Shown: piece after piece, positions 11,201-21,176 of the stretch | How positions within the stretch are numbered: position 1 is the first letter of the stretch | How the letters are laid out: each line of letters starts with the position of its first letter | Assembly (NCBI GenBank): GCA_020912385.1 | Contig: CP087209.1 | Coordinates: forward strand, 744,001 to 808,000 | Direction of reading: 5' to 3' | DNA length: 64,000 bases | Origin: Neofusicoccum parvum | Lineage: Eukaryota; Ascomycota; Dothideomycetes; Botryosphaeriales; Botryosphaeriaceae | Made by a program: the position numbers and the translations under genes | The notes under the pieces: model-generated | Databases searched by the model: none | The model's input: the letters and a program-made list of their open reading frames with translations, nothing else | Told to the model about the DNA's origin: nothing

Positions 11201-12451
11201 TGGCCACGCCCCGCGCGCCCGCCTCTCGCCCTGCTCTCCCAGCACGCAGTCCGGCGCAGAGCGTGCGCGTCGCATCAGTCAGCCAAGAACGCTCGCGAAT
11301 TACTTCCCAAAGGCGAAGTAGGTCGTCCGGGCCCGCTCGCCGTGCCCCAGGCAGCAATGGTGATCATCGCAGTCATCACGCCGAGCACAGGGCCCCAGGT
11401 GACTGGTCCGCGCCGCGGCGCAACGGAGTCTCCAGATTTCCGGTGCTGCTCGTGCGCTCGGTCGGGTTGGCCGTCGCGCCTTCGCCCGCTCTCATTCGCT
11501 CCCTTTTGACCCTTTTTTTCCTCTTCGGCGTGCCGCACACACAGTGACGAAAGCCAATTCATCCCTCAACCCCCTGGCCGGAATGGTGCAAGCCCCCATC
11601 TATCCTTGCCCAGTTGGCCGCTGGGAACGCGCCGGGTAGCATCGGGGAACGTCGGGAGCCCAAGATACGCGGCCCCCGTTTCGCTACAGCTAGCAAGCCT
11701 ATCCCTGGCCGCGCTCAGGGACCACCGACGGGCATCGAAACCCCGTGACGGGTTTTTGGGAAAGGACCGCCGGCTGGGAGTGGAGGGCGCGCGCCATATG
11801 TCTCCACGAGGACAAGCGCCTGCCGTCAGTGCAATTGTCTCCGAAAACGCAGGAAATAAAAAAAAATTAAAATGCGTGATGCCTGTGACGCCTCGCGCGG
11901 GTGCTGTTGTCCCCAGGCGTCGGGTCCGCTCGATTTAGGTTCCGCCTTGGTGCTTTTAGGAAAGTGATGCCGTTTTTCTCGCAGCGGGCCCTGCGAGATC
12001 AGTTCATCGGCCCATGCATGTCCACATGCCCACGGCTCTTTTTGGCCCCACAGCAAATGCGGTAATTCTATGTTGTTCGTTTGGCTCGCCCCGCGGGCGG
12101 CCGCCGCTCGGCTCTGCTTCGTTCGACGGCGGACCGCACCAGACTGTGACTGTGCCAGCATGCTTGCCTCGGGTAGCAGGAAGGGTGGGCGTCCAGTCGT
12201 TAGCCCACGCATGTTATTGATGGAGAAACCGGGCATTGCACCCAAGCAGATGCCCGCATATGCCGGGTCCAACGGTCTGTCTTTTCTGATCCTTCTTGCG
12301 AAGATCGAGCTACTTTTTTTGGGTGCACTCCAGCAAACGAGACCGCACATCCGCACCAACACTCCCCCCCAAGACAAAAAAACCCGAACGCCTCGTCGGC
12401 AATTCCCCACCTCTCATCGTCTCGGCTGCTCGCTCCCTCCAAGCACATCGT
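8257..12451. other. 4.2-kb gene-free GC-rich tract
   Basis: No ORF in this interval has recognisable protein character. The longest open frames (for example at 8721-9533, 9899-10741 and 10707-11321) overlap one another on both strands and are Arg/Ala/Pro-rich. The right end has an A-rich patch (near 11852-11872) and the 3' flank of the cystathionine gamma-synthase gene. The left end should hold the C2H2 promoter. A long non-coding transcript cannot be excluded from sequence alone. Confidence 0.55.
9002..9040. repeat. Short heptamer tandem repeat
   Basis: About four imperfect copies of a seven-base unit, CCCACGG with variants CCCATGG and CCCACGA, inside the gene-free tract. It is flanked by GGCCCA- and TGGGC-type sequence that could pair weakly. 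Function unknown. Confidence 0.5.
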
Positions 12452-14838
12452 TTATCCCATTGCCGCAAGGGCGCGGTTGAAGGTCGCCGCTAGCTCTGCC
12501 GTGTCTTCTAGACCGACGCTGAATCGGATGAGGTTTGACTCCACGCCATAGGAAGCCGCCTGTATCATTCGGTTAGCCAGACAGAAATTATCAAGGTGGC
12601 TGCTAACGTCTTGCACGCTGCGACGCTAGATGTGTTGGGCTGTGAGATGGGCCACCGCCGCACAATGCCCGCCGCTCCCACGCCTCAGCCCACATTTGTG
12701 GCGCGGTAGGGCTAGCCAGGCTGCACCCTGCTCAGCGGGCAAATGAAGAAAGTCGGCCGGACGAAAGGTACCTCTCTCAATCCGGACGAATGCTTCATCT
12801 CTGTAAGAGAGCTCTGCAGCCCGGAAAGAAGGGCCATTGCCCATCTCGCTTCTCTAGTGCGGCGCGTTTCGGTCTCCCGGTGCGCGTCATAATGAATGTC
12901 CACTTACCCAATCAAGTTCGGTGAAATGAGCTAGGAGAACGTACGGTGAGCTGTTCATTTTGTCAGCAAAATCCTGCGTCTCATGTCCGGAGTTCCGAAA
13001 AAGGCTACCAACCTCAAGGTAAAGTTTGTGCCGAGACTGGGACCTTTGGCCGTGTCTAGGTTGTCGAAGAACTTGATGGCGTTTTCCGTTGAGTAGAAGG
13101 TGGCTGACAGCAGGCCGCCGTAGCCGCCAGTGGGCCTCTTACAGCGGTCGTAGAACGCCCGCGTTGGACTGTACTTGGGGTAATTGACTTGTTTCACTGC
13201 CCCTTGTCAGCATTTCTTTTCCATGTGCTTGGCACCTGCAGGTGTACCTTTTGGGTGCTTCATGAGAACCTCGCAGATCGCCTCTGCATTCACATTGATC
13301 CTCTCGATGCGCGAGACGAAGTCACGGCTGTTGCGCTCCAAGAAGATTGCATCCTCCGGCCAGAAGTTGTCCTCGTACTCGGCTGCCCATGTCTTCTTGA
13401 GCAACTCATAGTACCGTCCCTTCGGGTTGAGTATCGCACTGAGCCTATTTTTAGTGGTCGCTCGAAATGCCAAAATAAGCAAGACTTACCTGCCACCCAT
13501 GACATTGCTATCGCCGCTGAAAACCTTGGTCAAGCTGCTGACCACGACGTCCGCAAAAGGAAGGACGTGAATGTTCAGAAAATTTCCAATAGTCTCGTCG
13601 ACCACAACGCCAAAGTCGTATTTGTCGGCGAGCGCCCGGATGCGCTCGAGGTCTGGCGCCTTGAGGAGCGGGTTCCCGGGAAATTCGCAAAAAAGTGCGA
13701 GGATTTTCTCGCCGCTCTCCAGGTGCTTCTCGAGCTCGTCCAGCTCCTCCGATGATCCGAATCCGTAGAAGATGGCGCCCGGCCCGAACTTCTCGAGAAT
13801 CTTGAGAGTGTCGATGTACGGGAACCCGTAGCTCACACTCTTGCGCTGTCCGATAGCGGCCATCAAGGACCTGTGGGTATTGAAGATGGCGCTCATGCCG
13901 CAAGGATATAAGTACACATCATCCTCTGAGAAGCCAGCCACAGGGCGAGCTCGCTCGTGATCACGCTCCAGCTTCAAGGCTTCTTCCAGATCAACATTAG
14001 CAGTCAACGACCCTGCAATGCGCCTTCTGATCGCATGCTTGGCGTTTTCTGCGAAACCAACATCCAGGTTCCTACCAAACCTTTCCTCCACGAAGCGCAG
14101 AGGATCCTGGCCATCCGGCTCCCTCACAGGTGCAGTGTGATGGGCAGAAAGATCCACAGAGCCCTTCTTCTGGTACCTGCGAGGTCCTTTGCACATGCGC
14201 TGTCCCGCCTGGGATTTCTCTAACAGCATACCATCCTCGAAGGCCATGTGACAGTATTCCGCCCTCCTGCTAGAAACGCCCTCGCCCGAGTGCTGCCAGA
14301 AAGTCTTGGCTATCTTGAACCTGTCCTTCGGGAACAGGACGGCAGACACTCTGGGCAAGACCCGGTCCTCTGGGTGCTTATGCTCGGGGTTGGTGACGAG
14401 ATCAACGATGCGAATTTGGCTGGGGGCAAGCTCGGGCGCCTGCTTGCGGAAGAAGTCGAGACAACGGGCAGCGACAGTGTGTGACGGGAAGAGCATGGCG
14501 CTGTCGGTGGGAAGGCCGTAGGTAGCAGCGATGACATCGGCGAAGCGGGCAATCGACTTGTGGACAAAGAAACTGTGGCGTTCAGCGCGCTGCAGTGCCA
14601 TTGGAATCGCGGAAGGTCCTACCGAGGGTATCCAGTCTTCATCTTGCCGACGACATCAGGGCGGCCCTCTTCGTAGCCAACGTTGTCGTCCCATGTCGGC
14701 AATGACACACTCACAGCCTGCGGCTGTTAGCAATGACGCGGGGCGCGCGGGCAAGCTTGACGGAGGACGCACATGGGCAGTGAGCGGAGGGATAGTCTCG
14801 CCACATTCGTTCTCAGGATTAGTCGCAGTTACAGCCAT
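12452..14838 (-). CDS. STR2: Cystathionine gamma-synthase
   Basis: PLP-dependent enzyme that joins an activated homoserine ester and cysteine into cystathionine, the transsulfuration step toward methionine. Seven exons on the minus strand: 14838-14773, 14717-14623, 14572-13490, 13438-13248, 13196-13013, 12950-12908 and 12559-12452. This gives 589 aa, close to fungal Str2/Met-7. The N-terminus reads [19 protein letters not shown] and joins [18 protein letters not shown]. The PLP lysine is Lys403 in [16 protein letters not shown]. The C-terminus has [16 protein letters not shown], typical of Cys/Met-metabolism PLP enzymes. The model depends on one unusual donor (GTTGGT after exon 5) and on a 348-nt last intron. 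Both sit where the family sequence is otherwise continuous (TNFTLSSPYV and ELDW-AASYGVE). The gene is divergent from UTP22 over 198 bp. Confidence 0.93.
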
Positions 14839-15036
14839 GATTGCAGCAGTTGCGGAGTAGAGTGGGATGGATGGTTGGCGAATGAATGCCGAGGAGTTCT
14901 GACGCAAAAGTCTCCGATGACCGGACCTGAGTCAGTTTTTTGGAATTGCGCCGCTTATCGATAAGGAGGACTCGCTTTCGCTGCAAGGGTCCAGAATTTT
15001 TGCCGCGCAGTGACGGAAACACCACACCCACGCGAC
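14839..15036. promoter_or_regulatory. Compact bidirectional promoter, STR2/UTP22
   Basis: Only 198 bp separate the two divergent start codons, so both promoters and both leaders must fit here. I see no clear TATA box. An ATCGATAAGG stretch lies near 14957-14966. Confidence 0.6.
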
Positions 15037-18000
15037 ATGGCGCCCCCCGCGGTCAAGCGCAGGAAGCTCAGCCACGACTCCGATGAAGACAGCAGCGATG
15101 GCGCCGCCGACTCCCGTCTTGCCGCGGCCGACGATGTTCCCAGCGACGATGACGACCAGAGCGACGTGTCGGGCGCTGACGTAGACATGGACGGCGCGTC
15201 GCAGGACGAGAGCGGAGACGAGGAGGAGGGACATGAGGTGGATGATGGGGACAGCGAGAGTGGAGGCGAGGACGCAACGCGCAAGGCTCAGTCAAAGGCT
15301 CCCAAGAAGGCCGCCCAGAAAGCCCAGAAGGACCCCCGGAAAGGATCGCTTCGGGATCGCGACATGGCCGAGTTGACGGGCGCATATACTGGCGAGGTCT
15401 ACAAGTCAAATATGTTCAAGCTGCAGGTGGATGGACTGCTGGACCAGATCAGGCCCAGACACGGCAAGAACGAAGCCGCTGCTGAGAAGGCCCTTCGCGA
15501 GCTCAAGGCCATCATTGAGAAAATTCCTGCTCGCGAGCCTGCAACTGTAAGTTCGCTCATGTTTCGCACCTATAAATACTCCATGTGACCCGCAACGCAA
15601 CATATTTTGAATCTCGTCCTAATCAAGCTCTAGATCCCGGACGCTGAGCGCTCTCTGATCAAGCAGAGCAAAGTTGCGATTCCCTTCCCCCATCCCCGAC
15701 CGCCAAAGGACGCCAAGTATACTGTTCAATATGCGAAGCCTACTGTTATCAATCCGATTGGGAGCTACCCATTGAAGACGAATGCCAGAACTGGCAATGA
15801 GCAAGCCATCGACCTCGTGGTTGTCATGCCGCCTATCCTCTTCCAGGATAAGGACTACTTGAACTACCGCTATTTCTACAAGAAGGCCTACTACCTCGCA
15901 TGTATCGCGGCTGGGATCAAGGACACCAAGAGCCACAATTTCAAGCTCAACTTCGATTTCTTGAACGGAAACGAGCTGCACCCCATTGTCGTCGTTCAAG
16001 GCAATGGTTCGGAGGCCGATTTGTCAAGCTCAAAGTACCGGATTCAGATCATTCCTGTCGTTTCGAATGGTATCTTTCCGGAGGACAAGACCTTGCCTGA
16101 GAAGAACTGTGTGAGGCCGAAACAGACTGGCGAAGCTACAGCACAGACGAACCTGAAGCCTACGCCCTTCTACAATGCCTCGCTCCGCGCGGACAGTCAG
16201 TCCACCTCATACTTGAAGCTCTTGCACGGCGCATTGGGTCGCACCGACGCCTTTAGGGACGCCTGCCTTCTCGGGACAACTTGGCTACGCCAACGCGGAT
16301 TCAGCAGTCACATCCGAAATGGAGGCTTTGGCAATTTTGAGTGGACCGCGATCATGGCGCTTTTGTTACAAGGAGGCGGCCCCGCGGGAAAGCCTCTCTT
16401 TGCCGCAGGCTATAGCAGCTACCAGCTCTTCAAGGGTATGCTACAGTACCTGGCCACTAGGGATCTCACGGACCAGCCGCACCTATACCAAGCACCGGGT
16501 GTGGTTATTCCCAGAGAAGAGGGTGCACCTACCTTCTTTGACGGCCCGCGTGGGCTAAACATTTTGTACAAGATGATGCCCTGGGCGTATCAGCTTCTGC
16601 GACGTGAAGCTCGCACTACTGTTGCATCACTGGGAGACAACGCTTTCGACCAATTCGATTCCACATTTGTGTTGAAAACCGATCAGCCTCTACACAGATT
16701 CGACTTTTTGGCTGAGATCCCTGTATCGGCTTTTGGGATCGATCTCCAAGACGATGACCATACCCAGAAGCTTGCTAAGAGCTACCAAAAGCTTTACCGC
16801 GTCCTGAAACGTGGCTTGGGCGACCGCACACAGCTTATCTCTCTAGTTCTAACGGAAACCCAGCCGTGGCCTCTCGGGACTGCCAAGACAGCTGTGCCAC
16901 GAGATGCGCGAATTCTGGTAGGCTTTGTTGTGGATCCGGCCAACGCGGCACGAGCCGTTGATCACGGACCTGCGGCGGAAAGTAAGAAGGAGGCTGCCGC
17001 CTTCCGCCAATTCTGGGGTGAAAAAGCTGAGCTCCGTCGTTTCAAAGATGGAAGCATCCTGGAGAGTCTTGTCTGGTCTACCAAGGATTCCAACGCCTCT
17101 ATCTTCGAGCAGATTGTGCGTTATGTCCTGAATAGGCATATGAGCAAGGATGCCGCAGACAGTGCTCAATTCAGCGGCGAGCAATTTTCTCGCTTGCTTT
17201 CAGGCAGCGGTCAGGCCGGAACCGAGCTATTCCTACCTTTCCGCAAGGCATTCGATACTCTGGAGCGGGATATCCGTGGGCTTGACGGTATGCCTCTTGC
17301 ACCTCGCCACGTCTTTGCCGCCGACTCACAACTTCGCTACACTTCTGTGGAAGTTCCTTTGGCACTTAGCCGCAAGCAGCCAGCGGAGCCGGCAAATGTC
17401 ATGATTGAGTTTGAAGGGTCTGCTCGATGGCCGGACGACCTCAAGGCTATCCAAATGACCAAAGTTGCCTTCTTGCTCAAGTTGGGCGAGCTGTTGCAAG
17501 AAAACGTCGAGGGTGTGAGCACTCGGGTGGGCTTGGAAAACCAAGGGTTGGATATCATGAACCAGGCTTTCCTGGACGTGATTTACCCCTCTACTGCAAT
17601 TTTCCGCCTCCGCATTCATCATGATCGTGAGCAGACGCTCCTGGAGCGCCGTCTCAAGGACAAGAACCTTGATGCATCAACAAGAGAGACAACCGCGCTT
17701 GCTCTAGCGACCTACAAGCGCGAGTCCAGCCGAGTACCAGCTCACACACAAGCTCTCCAAGCACTGTGTTCTCGTCTCCCTGCTCTCCCTCCATCCATCC
17801 GCCTCATGAAGAAGTGGTTTGCTGCTCACCTTCTGTCCTCTCACTTCGCTCCCGAGCTTATCGAGCTGATGGTGGTGCGCACTTTCCTCAACTCCTATCC
17901 TTGGGAGCCACCAACCAGCGCAGCAACCGGCTTTTTGCGCACGCTCTCTTTCCTCGCCCGCTGGGATTGGCGCAACGAGCCTCTCATCGTCGACTTCAGT

Positions 18001-18687
18001 AGCAGTATGAAGCCCGAAGAGGCCTCTGCTATCAATACACGCTATGAAGCGTGGCGCAAGATCGACCCGGCGCTGAACCGCGTCGTCATGTTTGCCGCCA
18101 CCAATCTTGACCCGGAGGGCACTACCTGGACCGATCACGCGCGCCCAGCCAAGGTCGTCGGCGCTCGCATGAGCGCTCTTGCCAAAGCGGCGACCCAGGC
18201 GATCCGCGACCAAGGAATCACCGTTGACCCTGCATCTCTGTTCGCCTCCTCGCTCGCTGACTATGACTTCGTCCTGCGAATCAACCCGGCTTTCACGAAG
18301 TCTGGCCGCAGTGGCAAGAAGGACAAGTCCGCCAAGCAGCAGTTCAAGAACTTGGTCCTCCAGGCGGATGCGGCCGACCAGGCCACAAGCAACCTCGCCG
18401 GCTTCGACCCGGTCAGGCTGTTCCTGGCAGAGCTAAACGACGCCTTTGGGCACGCGGTCATCTTCTTTTTCGAGGAGAACGAGGGCGACGCCATTGCGGG
18501 TCTTTGGAATCCGGCGAACACTGCGAAGAGAAAGTGGAAAGTCAGGATGGGCTACTCGACGGTGCCGGTTGCGGAGAAGGGGGTTGAGGGGGAAGTGGAG
18601 GCGGAGGTCAACAAGGAGGGCATATTGGCGGAGATGGCGAGGCTGGGTGGGGAGTTGGTGAGGAAGGTGGAGGTAAATCGACGGTAA
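15037..18687 (+). CDS. UTP22: U3 snoRNA-associated protein 22 (Nrap family)
   Basis: Nucleolar component of the small-subunit processome (UtpC/CURI subcomplex in yeast), needed for early 18S rRNA processing. Two exons, 15037-15546 and 15634-18687, joined in phase 0 across an 87-nt intron, encode 1187 aa. The start is the ATG of MAPPAVKRRKLSHDSDED; an upstream in-frame GTG is ignored. The first 110 residues are strongly acidic and Ser-rich, with a KRRK basic motif. Then comes the conserved Nrap region, including GAYTGEVYKSNMFKLQVD, DLVVVMPPILFQDKDYLNYR and RKAYYLA-like KKAYYLACIAAG. Further marks are LLGTTWLRQRGF, FGNFEWTAIMALLLQGGG, WGEKAELRRFKDGSILESLVW and FLNSYPWEPP. The C-terminus contains FDPVRLFLAELNDAFGHAVI and FFFEENEGDAIAGLWNP. 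These are characteristic of Nrap nucleotidyltransferase-like repeats. Identification is secure. Confidence 0.97.
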
Positions 18688-19693
18688 ATAGGCGCGAGAG
18701 TGCATATTGGGCGCTTGGGAAAAGTCAAGTCTTCGTTTTGTTGGTCTAGCTGTGGTTCACCGCGTGATCTGGTCTAAAAGAAAGCAATTGGATGGAGACT
18801 AACTTGGAGCAAGATTGAAAGACGGGAAACCGGGGCGTCCCAGACAGCAACCAGTGGCCGACTTCTATCAGCCCGGAACATAAACAACGGGGCTTCTCTG
18901 CCCACAGCCAGCGGGATGTCCGGTTTCTCACAGGGCTGCAGCGCAGCCAAAATTAGCCAGCCGACGGGGGCCTTAAAACACGTACAGGGCTGGGGACTCC
19001 ACACGGCAGAGAGATCGACGATAGCTAAATTGTGGCTCGTATTATTGCCCTTTCCCTCCGGTGTCCAGCATCCTGGCTTGGCTGCTCATGAGGTAGCTCG
19101 GATGTAGCCGACAGGAAACATGGCGATGACGTCTTGCGCACCGGAACTTTAAAATTAAGGTTCTCGCTGAGGCCGTTGCTTGTCAGCAGGCAATCTCGAT
19201 TAAATGCTGCAGTGGCCGCACAGCGACGGACTCTGCTTCCCGCCGCCGGCACGGCGCACTGCACCTGGTGCTTCCGCAGGGCAGGCAATCAATCGCATTC
19301 TGCCGTGTGGCTCGGCGACTCGGGACGCCGTCCGTCAGGCGCTCACAGATCAGGGGAAACGGACGACACGCTGGAGCGGCTTGGAGGCCACAGTCTCAGC
19401 CCTGCCGGGAGGGGCGTTTAGCCACTTCCGTCCGCCCAATCTCGCTAGCCCGGCCCCTCCTCGTATCCAGAGTCACCGCACCGCCCGCACGATGCCCACG
19501 ATGGCCCTGTCGGGTGGCTGTCGATCTTTTGACCTTTCTAGAATACCCGACCGCTCACAGGGCCCTCCAACCCGCAAGTATATATACTGTTCGACCTTTG
19601 CCATCCAGTGCCTCCTCATCACGATCAAGTCAATCGCTGCTTCCAACTCATCCACATTCGCTTCAAAGCATAACCGCCCAACCAACCGCAACA
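18688..19693. other. Intergenic upstream of the secreted-protein gene
   Basis: No gene seen. The interval contains the UTP22 3' flank and the promoter of the secreted-protein gene. Short open frames on both strands lack protein character. A GATCGA hexamer occurs at 19013-19018 and a clear TATA element near 19579. Confidence 0.6.
19579..19586 (+). promoter_or_regulatory. TATA box of the secreted-protein gene
   Basis: A TATATATA element lies 108 bp upstream of the ATG at 19694. A C/T-rich leader ending in CAACA, typical of highly expressed fungal genes, follows it. Confidence 0.7.
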
Positions 19694-20187
19694 ATGCAGT
19701 TCTTCGCTCCCGTCCTTGCCCTTGGCGCCGTCGCCTCTGCTGCCGTCATTCCCACCCTGCCCACCGAGCAGGCCTCCATCACCAACCTCTATGCCCGCAA
19801 GCTGAACGGCACCGTCGTCGAGTAAGCAACCCTTCCGCCTGTCCAACCAAGCACCAAAAAAACGAGCCGACTAACACCCGCCGCAGCTCCCTCTCCTTCA
19901 AGCTGAGCATCGACGGCGCCGCGCCCTTGGACTGCAGCTCCAGCACCTTCGGCTTCGGCGCCTGCAACACCACCGACGGCTCGTACTACGGCTTCGGTCT
20001 CCAGAACAACGGCACCTCGACCTACACCATCGCCGTGTCCAAGGTCCTCGCCGACGGCTACAGCATCTGGGGCCAGGGCGCCGTCCCCACCTACTGCCAC
20101 GCCGGCGGCGCCGGCCCCAACGACTTCGTCTGCTCCCAGGTCAACAACGCCACCGACTTCACCCTGTCCTTCGGCGGCACCCAGTAA
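19694..20187 (+). CDS. Small secreted AA1-like (Alt a 1-type) protein
   Basis: Two exons, 19694-19821 and 19887-20187, joined GA|C across a 65-nt intron with a CTAAC branch site, encode 142 aa. Residues 1-17 (MQFFAPVLALGAVASA then A) form a signal peptide. The mature part has exactly four cysteines (LDCSS, GACNT, TYCHA, FVCSQ) and four N-glycosylation sequons (NGT, NTT, NGT, NAT). Size, cysteine pattern and beta-rich composition resemble the Alt a 1/AA1-like family of secreted plant-associated fungal proteins, which includes MoHrip- and PevD1-type elicitors. That assignment comes from pattern, not alignment. It probably acts outside the cell; a host-facing role is inference. A strong TATA promoter fits high or inducible expression. 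Confidence 0.8.
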
Positions 20188-21176
20188 GCGAGAGATGGAA
20201 TAGACTCTCGTCTGGGTTGCCAGGGGACGGCTGCTGTCGAATGTTGCCAGTGGGATGCTGCTTATCGTGCGGTTACACGCTTTCATGTATATACACAAGT
20301 TAATGTTTTACGTTTGGGCCGGACGGCTCAGCTTTCGAAAAGCCAATGGCCAAATTTGGATCTTAAAAAGATTCCATTCTTACACAATTGTTTCCTGATC
20401 GGCGATGCTTTTCATGACTTCGTGCAAGTGTTGTGTGTTGTCTCAATGCCATGCAAGCCCGTCTTGACCATCCGGCGGGGGAGGAAATTGCGCCTTGCCA
20501 GTCATTGGCTTTTCAGAGTTCGTGGGATGGAGAAAATTCCGCGCAAGTGTGCAACTCGACAACAGGTATTTGTTGTGCAGCCATATGTGCAATAGGGCTC
20601 GAGGCTGGGTGTGGACGCCACTGAATGGATGTAACGTACCTGGGCCCAAAGCCACCGTCGACTGGGCCTCCTCCGCACTAGATTTGCTGGCGTTCAGCCT
20701 CAATGAATCTTAGTCTCAGGCTCAAGCTTGACTTCCTCGGCTTACAAAGTACTCTCCGATGTCATCAGCCTTGGTCCGTAAGTAATTACGGAAGGATGAT
20801 ACTAGACTCACCTGGCAAATGGTAAGCCTTGCAACTCCTGTCTCGTTCGGCCACTGCTTAATATCTCCCCAGACTCACCACAGGATTCAGCTCATCGCCT
20901 TCGACCGTGTCTCACATCTACAGCCCGCAAAAGAAGAAACAGCAAGGTTGTGGAGAAAAGACTCGTCTCCAAATAGTCCTACACAGCACCGATTCGCCAA
21001 GAAAGCCGACTTAGTTCACCGTATCCTACAGCCCTCAATTAGAACCTTTCCAATTCCACCGCGTTTCTTCTCTTTTTCACCTCCATCCTCATAAATACAA
21101 AGTCAATCCCCTGGTTCCTGGCGAGTCTCTTTTGGCCCGTCATTCCTCCCTGCCTCGTCCCTGTCGGCTTCACCTC
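20188..21176. other. Intergenic between convergent genes
   Basis: No gene seen in about 1 kb between the secreted-protein gene and the NUP159 stop. It should hold both 3' UTRs. Open frames are short and uncharacteristic. Confidence 0.6.

Noticed and set aside
10707..11321. 204-aa plus-strand ORF in the gene-free tract
   Set aside because: Starts without a clear ATG context, overlaps several frames of equal quality on both strands, and has no protein motif.
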